Shown here piece by piece: positions 10,901 through 22,602 of a DNA stretch of 64,000 bases. The notes beneath the pieces are model-generated. The model had not been told where the DNA came from and made no database searches. It worked only from the letters and a program-made list of their open reading frames with translations. This DNA is from Aphelocoma coerulescens (Eukaryota; Chordata; Aves; Passeriformes; Corvidae): assembly GCF_041296385.1 (NCBI RefSeq), contig NW_027183804.1, positions 4,154,001-4,218,000 on the forward strand. Direction: 5' to 3'. The first letter of the stretch is position 1; each line of letters starts with the position of its first letter. Position numbers and translations under genes: made by a program.

Positions 10901-11517
10901 CTGCCCCGCCCCGCCCCGCCCCGCCCCTTCCAGCTCCAAGGCCGTTTTTACAGGAGCTCCGAAAGAGGCAAAAAAAGACAAACGAGCTCCACAGCGAATT
11001 CCTGAAAGAAAAATCCAGCAATGGCCAGGAGGCTCCTGTGGCTCCTTCCTGAAAATCAGGGCTATGGGGAACAGGGTGCAGGGTGTCCCAGGACACAGAG
11101 CTGGACACTGATCCCTCCTGGATCTCCTTGGCACCCCTGTCCCAGGCAAGGATGGTCCTGAATATCCTCCTGGAGCTGTCCCAGGAAAGTCCCTGCTCCC
11201 TGGTGCGGGATGGGAGGGGTAGAGGTGGTCCTCTCACACTCATCCCACTCATTCTCCCCTGCACTGGCTTTGCCCCTGGGGTGTTGACCCCCCTTTTTAG
11301 GGTGTCCAGCCCTGTTCCCATGGGGAACCTTGGCAGCACCCATGGGCATAACCAACCTTTGTGGGAGGCTGGGAGCACTGGTGAGGGCGGGGGCTGTTCC
11401 TGGTGACCTGGAACTTGGCTCCTGCTGTGAGCCAGGGGCTTTCTGCCTGCTGGGCTGGGGGAACACCCTCACTGAGCTCTGGGACACCCCCAGCCCCACA
11501 CCCACTCCTTGCCACAG

Positions 11518-11712
11518 CTCCTCCCAGACAGCATCCGCTACGCACACGTCCCCCGCTACCGTCCCTCGGCCAGGGGCCTTGTGGCTCATGCCAGACCCTT
11601 CTTCCTCCCCAGGGAGTCTCCTCCCAGGAAAGCGGGAAGCCCCCCGCAGCCCAGGACTCTCCAGCTCAGCCCCCCTGGAGCCAGGCCGCCCTCTGAGTCC
11701 CACGTGCCCTGA
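11518..11712 (+). other. Exon-like ORF, unrecognised
   Basis: A pyrimidine-rich CCACAG acceptor at 11,517 is followed by an open frame containing LLPDSIRYAHVPRYRPSARG and ending SESHVP before a stop at 11,710. It looks like a terminal coding exon, but I do not recognise the protein. Copies lie at 25,418, 42,660 and 56,558 in the later units. No polyadenylation signal directly follows. Confidence 0.25.
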
Positions 11713-11754
11713 GCCAGGTGGGGACTGGCGGCCGTCTTGGCCACAGCGACCACA

Positions 11755-12795
11755 AATCAATCGAGTTTCAAACCTCTGACAAGAGGAAAAGGGCCAGCAA
11801 AACCTCAGCTCGGGCCATGAGGAGAGCAGACTTCAGACTGCTCAGGGAACTGCTAAGCAGGGTCTCCAGGGACAATGTTTTTGCAGGTGCTGGGGTCCAT
11901 CCGTGCTGGTCAATTTTGAAACATCACCTCCTAAGGGCACAGCAGCAGGAGATTCCCAAATGTCGAAAGCCAAGCAGGCGAGGCAGAAGGCTTCTTCTCT
12001 GGCAAAGAGGATGGAAAAGGAAGCTGTGTGCCCAGTGGAAGCAAGGTCACAAGAAGAATACGGATGTCAGGAAAATTAGTCCTCAAACACCACAGCTGTA
12101 CGTCCAAACAAGAGACAGAGCAGTCCTGTTACTTTGATCGAATAAAGGGAGAGGTCATGGGCATTTCCCACGGGATCTCTCAAGTTGATAGAGGACGCAG
12201 CTTCCTTTATCTCCTAATTTCCCAGCTGCATTTCCCTCTCTCTTTCCCCACTGGCTGAGCTACTTGAGAGGTACAGACTTCCCAAATGGCTTAATACAAA
12301 CCCCCTTTCTAATGTCTACCCCCCTCCCCCCCCCCATTCTTTTGCTCCTGTCTCTGTTCTTTTTCTCTAAATCCAGGGATTAGCAGAGTCTTGAGTGAGT
12401 AACAGTCTGTGTCAATTAGTGGAATTCCTATGGAATTTAGGGTTCCTCCCTTTGCTGCTTCTTTCACCTATCAGTATCTGGCTTTATCTACCATCAGGCC
12501 CACAGATAGTTTGTAAAGACACCTCCTTCTCATTCCTTCCCCAGAGATGTTTCTCGCCACTGTAGGGAGAACTTTGGTGCACTGAAAGCTCAGCTGGAGA
12601 GGAAGGTGGCCAGAAATGTGGGGCCCAATAAAAAGAGTGGTTTTAAATATATGCATGGAAAGAAACATTGTAGAAGTAACATTGTCCCCTTCCAGGATGT
12701 GGATGGTCACCTGACAAACAGGGCCAGGGACACAGCACAGGTGTTTAATGCATTCTTTGCCTCTGTCTTCAACACTCTTCCCTCCCTTCGCCGTG
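11755..12795 (+). mobile_element. CR1 LINE fragment, interrupted (unit 1)
   Basis: Two pieces of a chicken-repeat-1 type ORF2 lie in the same orientation. The first (about 11,755-12,075) encodes the endonuclease-RT linker motif ILKHHLLRAQQQEIPKCRK. The second (about 12,541-12,795) encodes KKSGFKYMHGKK and then VFNAFFASVFNT, a CR1 hallmark. Between them about 460 bp of unrelated sequence with a C-run (12,320-12,340) and an AATAAA-bearing stretch looks like a later insertion. The frame is broken and no reverse-transcriptase catalytic motif is present, so the element is dead. Confidence 0.7.
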
Positions 12796-13116
12796 GAAAA
12801 CGTGCACTGTACCAAGGGACACTGCAAAGTCCCTGAAGAGGGCAAGCCCTGCTCAGCAGAAAGCAAACCACCCCTGTTTGATCCACAGCATTCCCATGGT
12901 GCATCTGAACCCAGTGTGTGCCAGCAACTGGGAAAAAAGGAACCCTATGCCCGTCAAAACCAGAGCAGTGAGAGCACCATGAGCGCTCCTTGGGAAATCC
13001 TGACTTGTTTAGAACAGAGGCAACGCAGAAGTCGGTGAGCTGTTACAGAAAACTCTTCCTGCCCTCGACAGCCAGTTCAGGAGAGCTCCCCAGAGACACA
13101 GGAACTTCAACTCCCT

Positions 13117-13317
13117 TTGTCTCTGGAAGATCTTCGCAGGCACAGAGTAGTGGCTGTTGCCAGTTGGTACCGCTGCAGTGTCCTGGGAGCCATGGGCTTG
13201 ACACTGGTGGCAGCAGCACTCTTCCTGATGTGCCACTTGCTGCAGGGAATGATTCACTGCAGCAGGCTGAGCTCCTGTTCTTGCTGCCAGGCTTTTTCTG
13301 GCCATGTGCATCCTTAG
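13117..13317 (+). other. Small ORF with one membrane segment, unrecognised
   Basis: The frame reads SLEDLRRHRVVAVASWYRC, then a hydrophobic stretch (LGAMGLTLVAAALFLMCHLL) and a cysteine-rich tail before a stop at 13,315. It has no ATG upstream within the visible open part, so it could be an exon or a decayed gene. Identical copies start at 27,017, 44,259 and 58,157. It lies about 180 bp upstream of the kinase ATG on the same strand and may be an upstream exon of that transcription unit. I do not recognise it. Confidence 0.25.
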
Positions 13318-13436
13318 GCATGAGCTGGTTCTGCTGATCCCTGAGGTGGGCCCAGGGCTATGACGGCACAAAGGGGCTGAGCGCTGGCGAGAGGCGGGGC
13401 TGGGATGTCACCCGGCTGTCCTGGCCCACAGCACTG

Positions 13437-13444
13437 TGACATCA
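13437..13444 (+). promoter_or_regulatory. CRE-like site upstream of kinase ATG
   Basis: TGACATCA, one base from the consensus cAMP response element, lies 56 bp before the kinase ATG in a GC-rich stretch without a TATA box. A second TGTCA half-site is near 13,417. The same site recurs at 27,337, 44,579 and 58,477. Function is inferred from the motif only. Confidence 0.3.
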
Positions 13445-13499
13445 CCGCGCAGTCGCTATGTAACACGGGCCAGCACCTGCAGCTGCCAGTGCAGTCGCG

Positions 13500-16400
13500 A
13501 TGGGACGTGCCGGAGCCATGTGTGACGGTGTTGTCCCAGTGATTGTGCTTGTCCTGCTGTTGGCCGCTGTGGCTGTCTGGTGGGCCGTTGGCCACTGGCA
13601 ACCACGGAGGCGGCAGACAAGGACAGCGAAGAGGCGCAAGCGCCCCGGGGTGCAGCCCAGAGGCTCACGGAGGAAGCGAGGAGCCCCTGCGGCTCCCAGG
13701 TCCTCCAGGCCTCGGGCCACCCCTCGCAAGCGGCCACGTGCTCCCGCGAGCCCCCTGGACAGCCCCTGCAGCTGCGGCCCCTGCGTGGCAGTGGCCCAGG
13801 AGCTGCAGGAACTGATGCTGCTGCTCTGGGCTCGCAATGGGACATGGGTGCCGCTCTACTCTGGGATGTGGCAGGCCTTGTGGAAAGAACTGGAGGAGCT
13901 GCTGAAGCGAGGCCACCTGCCCTGCTGTGGCTCGGCCAGCTCCTCCAGGAGCCTCCATCCCTTCAAGAGGCTGCTCCCAGCAAGATTCTCCATCCCTGGG
14001 AGAGCCTCAAGCCTTGCAAGGATGGCACACCATCAGAGAGCCGCCATCCAGGCAAGAAGCTCAGGCTGTCAGAGATCCTCCATCCCGCCAGGAGCGTCCG
14101 CTATCTCTGACAGCCTCCATCGCCCGCAGACGCTCCGTGAGACCTGCAGTCAGCCTGCAGAAAGTGCAGAGCCTGTGCACAGGTCTCCCAGCTCCCTTGG
14201 ACTCATGGACTTCAACAACACGGGCACAACCCTGACAACTGACGTTGCCAGGGAAAGCCCAGAAGTCCAAGTGGGAGCCCAGCCCGATCCAGGGGAGCCT
14301 TGTCAGGAGCAGGTGCTGGAGCAGCGAGTGAGCTGGAGCCAGCAGTTGCCGGCCCACAGCTCCCAGGACGCTGTGCCGGCTGCGCCAGCTGGCAACAGCT
14401 CTTGCCTGGTGGCGGAGACGAGCCTCAAGACACCCAGGAGGTTCCTCCATCTCCAGGAAGCTGCTCCGAGACGGCCACCGACTACCAGGAAGGCCTTGCT
14501 GGTAGCAGGTGAGATCTGAGGAGCTCTTTGAGGCTCCCTTGGGGCTCTTGAGGGGCATCCGCAGGCCAGGCCAGGGCCCTTGAGAGCAGCCGAGTCCCTG
14601 GCTGTTTCCAGTGCTTCTGATGCCACAGCTTCAAAAAACCCCTCTCTGGTTTGCAGCTGCTCCTGACACCCCCCTGTGCGAGTCCTCGGGCTGTAGCCCC
14701 GGCAGTCCTCAAGAGCAGAGTCCAGCCCACGACGCCGGGGACAGCGACGGTGCCGCCCTGCCCCGCTGCCCTCCGGCTCCTGCAGCCGCCTCTGCGCGCT
14801 CCCCTGCCCCAGCTCTGGCGCTCGCCAGCCCGACGGCTGCAAGGCGGTGGCCGCTGCCCGGCGCGCAGCAGGAAGCAGGTCAGAGCAAGGTGGCCCGCGG
14901 TGGCTCGGCCCGCTTCACTCGCGGGCACTTGGCCGGGGGGGCCCTGGGCGCAAGGCTGATGGCTCGGTCTCGGTCGCAGGGCAAAAGAAGAAGCTGCAGG
15001 AGCTGTACCAGCTGGGCCCGCAGCTGGGCAGCGGTGGCTTCGGCACCGTTTTCTCGGGCATCCGCCTCTCGGACGGGAGCCCGGTAAGTGGCCGGGACGG
15101 CGGGGCGCGGGACGAGGGCCAGGGGCGGGGCAGGGCTTGAGCTCAGCCCCGTCTCTCGTGGGCTTGCAGGTGGCCATCAAACGCGTGGCCCGGGAGAGCG
15201 TGGTGCAGTGGTACGAGCTGGTGAGTGAGTGAGCGGGGCCACGGCGCCAGAGCGCCAGAGCGGGGCGTGGCGGGCAGGGATAAGGCCGGGCCCCGAGGGC
15301 GGGAGGCGGCGCAGGGCGGGGGGAGCGGGCGTGGGCTCAGCGTGCGAGCCGGAGCAGGGCGGGCCCGGGGATGCCAAACACCGGTGGTGGGGCCGGGCAG
15401 GGGGGCACCCCCCAAGCATCCCCTGGGCGGGAGGAAGCCCAAGCACCAGGGAGGCTGCCCAAGGGGGCACTGGGGCATCCCAGGCACGGGGCAGCACAGC
15501 AGCCCCAGGGCAGCATCAGGCCTGCTGGAGGCACTGTCTCCTCCCCACAGCCCGACGGCACCCGCGTTCCCATGGAGATTGTGCTCATGGAGAAGGTGGG
15601 CTCTGGCTGCCACAACATCATCCAGCTCCTCGACTGGTTTGAGCTGCCTGACAGCTTCCTGCTGGTCATGGAGCGTCCGGAGTCATCGCAGGATCTCCTG
15701 GACTTCCTGCTGGAGCAGGGCTTCCTGCGCGAGGAGATGGCGCGCTGGCTTTTCTGCCAGGTGCTGGAGGCCGTGCGGCACTGCACCGCCTGCGGCGTCC
15801 TGCACCGGGACATCAAGCCGGAGAACCTCCTCGTGGACCCGGAGAGTGGCGACCTGAAGCTCATCGACTTCGGTTGCGGCACCTTCCTCCAGGAGCAGGC
15901 CTTCACGCAATTTGCCGGTGAGCCCACAGGCCGGGCCCCGCTCCCAGTGCCAGGCACTGCACGGCCCCGTTCCCTCCTGGGCTGCGGGCTGCGGCATTCA
16001 GCCGGCTGCCGGCTGCCCTTTGGCACGGGCCAGATGCTGTGCCCCAGGAGCCGGCTGCCGGCCCTGCCCACAGAGGGGGGCTGCCAAAGCCAGGCCCCGG
16101 CCGCTCGGCTTGGCAGGCCCGCAAGGGCTTGGGCTGCTCCGCTGGCCTTGTCTGCCTTGCAGAACGGTTTCCTGGCTTTGGCCAATTGGCTGGGGGATGG
16201 CGGCTGGCCCCGGGGGGAAGTTGTGGCCACTGGTGCAGCCCCTGCTTCTGCCAGGAGGCTGGCACCAGGCTCTGGAAGGCAGCAGCCTGCGCCTGGACAG
16301 CGCCGCCTGTGTCCCCTAGGAACACACCTGTACAGCCCACCCGAGTGGATCTGCCTTGGCTGCTACCACGGCCATTCGGCGACCATCTGGTCCCTGGGCG

Positions 16401-16927
16401 TGCTGCTGTACGTCATGGTCTGCGGGAACGAGCCCTTCCAGGACGACCGTGGCATCGTGTCGGGGCAGCTCTTCTTCTGGCAGCAGGTCTCTCCAGGTTG
16501 GTGTCCGGCCTCAAGAAGGCAGGCTTTGGCAGATGGCACCGCGCAGCCCAGCGTGGCCCTCACGCAGCTCCGCGGGAGGTCGATCTGCCCTCAAGGGCTG
16601 GCCGCAGGCGGCGGCCCGTGACCACGGTGGGGTCGGTGTGGCCCGCTTGGCTGCAGGAGGTGGCGCGTGTCCTGCCGTGCCGCTGTCCCGCAAAGGGCAG
16701 AGTCAGCCGGGAGGCCGGCACAGCTCTGAGCACACGCAGCACGGCCCGGGCCCTGCGGGCGCCGGGAGCAGCTGGGCAGGAGCCTTCTGCAAGTGACCGG
16801 CGCTTTCTGGCTTCTCTCCCCAGAGTGCCAACATCTGATCCGCTGGTGTTTGTCCAAGCACCCCGCGGACAGGCCAGCGCTGGAGGAGATCTTGCGCCAC
16901 CCTTGGCTGCGGGGCGGGCGTCTTTGA
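13500..16927 (+). CDS. PIM1-like: PIM1-like serine/threonine kinase with N-terminal membrane anchor, copy 1
   Basis: Predicted cytosolic-facing Ser/Thr protein kinase. Seven exons with GT/AG borders join in one frame: 13,500-14,508; 14,657-14,878; 14,980-15,083; 15,170-15,220; 15,551-15,917; 16,320-16,496; 16,824-16,927 (677 residues). Residues 10-32 form a hydrophobic anchor followed by arginine clusters, so the C-terminal kinase should face the cytosol. Residues 33-410 are basic, proline- and serine-rich, without a known domain. The catalytic part has the glycine loop GSGGFG (427-432), VAIK lysine (449), PIM-type hinge [12 protein letters not shown] loop (Asp 549), DFG (568-570) and the PIM-type SPPEW and WSLGVLLY segments. 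It ends with [15 protein letters not shown] follows at 16,991. Canonical PIM kinases are about 310 residues and soluble, so the long anchored N-terminus is unusual; exon 1 could belong to a chimeric gene. Songbirds are known to have many PIM1-like copies. Confidence 0.85.
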
Positions 16928-17813
16928 TGCCTTGCCGGAGCCTCTGCAGCACCCGGTTGCCGAGTCCCACGCAGGAGTGAGGACTCGAGAAATAAAAGAA
17001 CCACAAACCCATGCCGGGGTGTCAAGTCTGCTCCTGGTTAGCAACTTCAGCTAAAGAACCCTCTTGGGAAAAGGGGTGATCAGAGTGTTCCCTTCAGCCT
17101 TTGTCAAGCTTTTGATGCCTTTCCTCCAGGCATCATGGCACTTTTGTGTCTTCAAGCACAGGCTGTAGTCCAGGCAGGAGGGGCTGTAACAAGCCAAGAA
17201 ATGCAACAGTGAAACAACAGCCGCCCTTTCAAACTGAGGCGGCCACTTGGCTTCACCTGAAGTGATACGTGGGCTCATGTGTGCATTCCAAGGGCCAGCG
17301 GGTGGCAGGGACAGAGATGCTGCTCCTCTCCAATGCTGGGAGAAGAATCAGAAATGGCAAAAGGTCATTTCAGGTTGAGCCCTGACAAAACTCTTCCTCT
17401 TTCTTCCCCTGAAATGGGAGGCAGGGCTGCGCCTTTGACCAGCTGGGTCTGCAGCCTCGTAAGCCATGGGCATGGAGCCCACAGGAAATGTTGAGATGCT
17501 GGAGTTGCTCCCATGGTGCTGGGCCCATTGCAGCCCTCAAAATACCTTTCTCTACCCTCAAAACAACTGGTAGAGATGGAAAGTGCAGTAACCAGTCTAG
17601 CCACAGGAAAGCACCCAGGTGCCTTCCCTGGCCCTGTGGGCAGGTGCCAGCTGCAAACCTGTGCCACCTTCTGTCTACTGCCCTGACCTACCACTACAGG
17701 CTTTGGGAAAAAAACATACTTCTTCAGAAATGAGGAAGGGGCAGTCAATAGCTAACTCATGGAAGCACGAGTTAACTATTGGGAGACAGCAAACGTTAGT
17801 TCAGACAGCAGAC
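16928..17813. other. Kinase 3' flank
   Basis: Contains the kinase polyadenylation signal AATAAA (16,991-16,996). Beyond that no gene or recognisable repeat is visible; small frames on both strands have no domain. The same stretch recurs in all units. Confidence 0.4.
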
Positions 17814-18259
17814 TGTAATTACAAAACCTAAGAAACCAAATTTGCCCTACTCTTGTCAAGATAGAGGGCACAAGGATCATCTCAGAGACCGCTGAAACAT
17901 TCCTCAAAGGACTACGCATGCCCAGGGAGAAAGGTGAAAAAGTTCACTGAGAGGAAGACTACTGGCCTTCATCAGAAAAGACCCCCGAGGAAGAGGAGAG
18001 GCCTTCCTCAGCGCGGCCACCAGGACACACAGCGCATGCGTGGCCCATATGCTAATGACTTCCGAGAAATAATTTGTATAACCACACCTGTCCCAAGGAA
18101 TGTGATGAATATTCCTAATTTAACCCATAATACTTGTGTTGTAGAGAGCACCAGGTGTGTGTTTGGAGGAGCGATCCCCACACACCCGGCGCGCCGAATA
18201 AAGCAAATACCCGCTTCTCTGACTCTGTCTCTGAAGTGTCTCCTGGCCCGGTTGCGGCA
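17814..18259 (+). mobile_element. LTR-like segment between kinase and DHCR7 pseudogene (unit 1)
   Basis: The right part looks like the R-U5 end of a retroviral LTR: AATAAA at 18,197-18,202, then GCAAATACCCGCTTCTCTGA, a T/C-rich stretch and a terminal GGCA. A TGTAATTAC start at 17,814 is a guess and no target-site duplication was found, so the left boundary is uncertain. It separates the convergent kinase and DHCR7 remnants and could supply polyadenylation. Confidence 0.4.
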
Positions 18260-18391
18260 TGATTCAATTCCAATTAAAAGAATCCTCTAAAAAAATGGGA
18301 CATTTCAGTGCCCCACTTCAGTTTAAACACTTTAAACATGGCATGCCTGCATGTTTCTTCTTTTTTCTTTCCCCTGGATCCTGCATTAGCC

Positions 18392-21300
18392 TTAAAATCT
18401 GCCGGGTAGAGCCGGTAGGGCACTGCAGCAGTGTAGTGCTTCCAGTCCTTCCCATCTTTGCTGCAACAACCGTGCTCGTCCCGAATGCAGCGCTGGGTGA
18501 GCAGAGTGGTCATGTAAACGATGTAGAAGTAAGGCAGGATGTGCTCAAAGCCACAAGCCAGGCAATAGGCCAGCGAGCCCATCAGGTCTCCCGTGCAGTT
18601 GAAATGACGTGCCCAGCCCCAAAAGCCAGAGGTCATCAGCTTGCTGTAGTGCTTGGGCCCATCCACGGACACGTAGGAGCACTCGATGGACTCCGGCTTC
18701 TTCCCCCAGATCCTGCACTTGCCATTGGTACGATGGAAGAGGTCCTTCTGGTGGTTGGTCATTCTGAAGATGGAATAGCCCAGCAAGCCCAGCATCAAGA
18801 CCCCTACGGCATGGGCTGTGCACAGCTGGACAGGCTGGTAAACCAAATACAGACCCTGGGGAGCACAAAAACAATCAGACATTTACTTCCAACAGAGGCT
18901 CAGCATGCCAGACCAATTCCTTGACTACAGTGGCCCACAACAGACCAGAAGAAAGAGTAGAAAAATCTACTGCAACAGTAAAACTGCAGAAAACTTTCAA
19001 AAAACTCTGCATCCAACAGTTTCCTTCTCTCTTTCTCTCTCCAAAATTGCACTTCTTCCTGAAACAAGAAGAGAGAAGTTGCAAGGATGCAAACCGGACA
19101 GAAGGAAAAAGCAAGGAACAAAACACAAACAAACCACCGCTAACCAAAAGACCCTCAACAAGCAGGAGTAAAAAAAAAAAGGAAACGGAAAGGATTTAGA
19201 AAAAAAGGAAACCAAAAGGATTCAGAAAAGTATACAGACACAACAGACAGTGACAGAAAGAGGCACAAAAGAAGGGCAGGAGAGGAAAAGATGTCCAATC
19301 TGGGCACGGACAGGAAGCCTTCCTACCCAGGAATTGTTACAAAGAATGTTGCAAGGATTTCTCAACAGTCAAACCGCCTAGAAACATTTAAGGTGCACAT
19401 TAACCTGCTGAGAAGAATGTTTCTGCAAAGTTTCCTTCCTCTTAGCCCAAATCCACAGTGTCCACATTTTTACCTGCAAAGTAGAGAGGGAAGGCAACCA
19501 AACACAGTCTCCCCAGCCCAAATACCATCCCAAATGATCATGGCAGATAGCAATGGTTTTCAAGTACCAGGCTTCATTCCAAAAGAAGTCCAGAACAAAA
19601 ATACCCTGCAACAGAATAATTTCACAGTAATAACAGAGCACTGTCACCAGTTACCCTGTCTAACAGCATCAGCCTAATGTCTGTGCTGCCTTGTGATGTG
19701 ATCTCACAACTCATTGGTGTTTTTATGTTAGCACTTCAAAACCAGACGTTTCTGAACACAGTTAGGAAGAACTATCACATAAATACAAGCTATGTGGATA
19801 CACAATATCTACCTACCTATCTATCTATCTACACAGATAAAGCAACAGTAGGATGACTAAGGCAAGTGTACAACTCAAGGACGAACGCTTGGGAAGTGAA
19901 CTCACAGTTGATCAGCCCAATCTCTCTTCAGCTTAGAGTCACAGCGTTACAAAGAGGGCCGATAGAGCTCCTATTGAGCAGGCTTCCATTTCCACAGATC
20001 AGGCAATAAATCCAAAGAAGTCCCAGCACACCATCACTGAATGAGCTTGTTTCAGGCCAGGAAAAAACACTTCATTTTCATTTCCATAGAAGGACTTCTT
20101 TTCCTACTTTAATATTAGTTTACTTCCTAGCTGGTTTCCTAATTTCCTCCTTGGAATTTACCTGAAGGACATTGACAAGGATCATGGAGTTTGTCGCTTC
20201 GCCATACAGCTCCTCTTGTTTGGCAGCAAAGGAAAGGTTGATCAGAGTCCAGGCCACAATCCCAGGGCGCCCACTGAAGAAAGAGCTTGAAATCAAACCA
20301 CTTCCCTATTCGAGGGTTAAATTCAATCCCCATCATGTAGTCGTAAAAGAAGTTTCCAGTGAATTTGCTGTAAAACATAAAAAAATTGGAAATGTACAGA
20401 GTTCTACACAAATACAGGTAATTACTGCTCTGACTACACAATTCAGATTAATTTGATGTAGTGATAATAAAAATCATCAAAGCATGTAACGCTGTGCAAG
20501 GTAACAGAAGCTGACCCAGCTGAAGTATTACATTAATAGACATAAGTTGTAGAGTTTCAGAAGTGCCCGAGTTTACTCTTGCTAACACTTCTGAACAGTC
20601 TCACTATTTCTAGGATGGGTGTATCTGTGACACTGAGGCTGCCAGTCCCATGGTGTGCAGCATGAAACACGGGGGATGGTGCTAGTGAAGCAAAGAACCA
20701 CTGTCATACACTGGCTCAGCTCTCTCTGCCAGTGAAATATATTCTGTCATTCAATTGATAGACCCGGTTTTTATTTAACAGTTTTAATCTCGGATTACCT
20801 CGTCTTCTCTCATTACTAAAATTCACATACCACTCTTTGGCATTGGGAGGGAAAAAGTAGCCTTTAATCATTGCAAACATGGACACTGCATATCCCAAGC
20901 TATTGGCACACCACAGGAGAGGAATCCACTTGTCAAAAATGATGGTAGGTGAGAAGAAGTGGAAGCAAGAAGCATTTGCAAACCAAAGCACATGGGTCAT
21001 GATCCAGGCCTGAAGTCCATTGATTTTCATATTTATTCACGACACCTAAAAGATGAAGAAAAAAAATCGAGTGTTACTGACCCCGCATTACTGCAGCTTT
21101 TAATTCACATGGCTATGCACAGAATACACAGAAGCTCAATCAAGCGCTCATGAAACAACTTCTCTCTCCTCGTCCTCCCAATTCAATACCTTAAAGCACT
21201 TTTCTGAGTGTTCCATTAAACTCTGCTGTACCCATTAGGCTTTGTTAGGCTGAGTTTTTCTCCTCACAAAACTGAATTTAGGCTTTCCCCCAAAACTGAC

Positions 21301-22602
21301 CAGAGTAACAAACCACTTCTCCTAACAGTTCACATCCCACATTTTGTTCAAGTCCCTTGGCTTCATGGAGCTTGAGCAGGTAAAACTATCTTGTCGAATA
21401 CCAGCAATAGTCCTGGACAGCTACAGTCAACTGACAATTTCAAGTGCCAAAGTCATCAACCAGTACTTTTTCACTGCTGGTATGGTGCCTACCAGATCAA
21501 CAGTTATACTAATTCTAAGAGATAGAAATGCTATCACTTCTTCTAAAAGATGACATCGATTGCTTTCTATTTTTGTTTGAACTGAACACGGGAGGAAGGT
21601 GAGAGCACTTCTGCCCACGTTTCCTCTGGCTACACATGGGCTATTAAACACTCTAGGTACAGAAATACTATCATTTCAGAAGATTGCACGGTGTCCGTGT
21701 ATTCCAAGGAATACCTTACCAGCAGGGGTGACAGCACCTTCTTGTACACCTCCCACATATCCAGGGAGAACTTTATGGCAGAAGTCAGGGATGGACATGT
21801 ACAAAACCACCTAGAAGAGAGAGGATGTATTCACAGTAAATACAGACGAGACAAAATCCCTCAAAACACTATTCCTTACATACACATACCAAATAGAATG
21901 TTTCTATTAAGTTTCTATTAAGTATTGGGTAAGCAAATATGGCAATATTTAGCTGTTGGGATTTTAGACTAGTAATACATCTAAGCTTTGAGACAGCTCA
22001 AAGATGTACTTCATGTAAGGCTGCCATCCTTTTTTGGTGGGGAGGCAGGACAGTTGGTAACTAGATTCAGGTCCTCGTCGTTTTATTTTTATCTATTTCT
22101 TGTGTATGAATTTAAAACCAACGGATACTGCTATAAAGTTGCTTTTTCTTCAAAACCTCATTAAGGCATATGTCACACAAGGAATATTTGCGTATATTCC
22201 CTACATGCTTCTTTTCCAAGTACATAAGCTTCCTTTGGATTCCAAAAAGCCCTGGAAAGTGGGAAACACCAAAGAGTAAATGCCAGTTCAACATTCCACT
22301 ATCCTTTGTGCAAAAGGATTCATCCAACAGCCGTGTGAGAAACCAGACCCGGCATCCAGATCATAACTCAAGAATGTACCTGGAAAGTGACCCAAAGGGA
22401 ATAGATGCCAGCAGCCCTATAGGTCAGTGTGGGAGTCCTGTTCCAGATGTCAGACAGATGTTTATTCCCTGTCAGCAAGTCCAGCAGTGGGTCAGTCAGA
22501 GAGCACTGGTACTGGTCACAGGACATGATGAAGTAATACACGATCGGCGGTGCAAACACGAGCAGGAAAAGGATGCTTGCCAAGGAAAACCAGCCCACCT
22601 CC
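18392..22602 (-). pseudogene. DHCR7: DHCR7 (7-dehydrocholesterol reductase) pseudogene, copy 1
   Basis: The parent enzyme is an ER multipass protein that reduces 7-dehydrocholesterol to cholesterol with NADPH. Six exons with consensus splice sites match its last six coding exons in order: 22,602-22,380 ([11 protein letters not shown]); 21,810-21,720 ([15 protein letters not shown]); 21,045-20,831 (INGLQAW); 20,367-20,162 ([20 protein letters not shown]); 19,605-19,474 ([30 protein letters not shown]); 18,855-18,392 ([10 protein letters not shown] to YTAAVPYRL). Sizes are 223, 91, 215, 206, 132 and 464 bp; from memory the human exons are 223, 91, 214, 205, 132 and 465. The three 1-base differences are frameshifts, near 21,026, near 20,275 and near 18,400; the last removes the normal stop. 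The first coding exon was not found. Introns are retained, so this is a duplicated, not retroposed, pseudogene. This copy also has Gly for Asp in the EVDWFSL motif. Confidence 0.85.

Noticed and set aside
15337..16230. 297-codon minus-strand frame across the kinase exons, repeated in each unit
   Set aside because: It spans kinase introns and exons in antisense and has no recognisable domain; a shadow of the kinase gene.
18259..18924. 221-codon plus-strand frame, repeated in each unit
   Set aside because: Antisense of the last DHCR7 exon; composition mirrors that exon.
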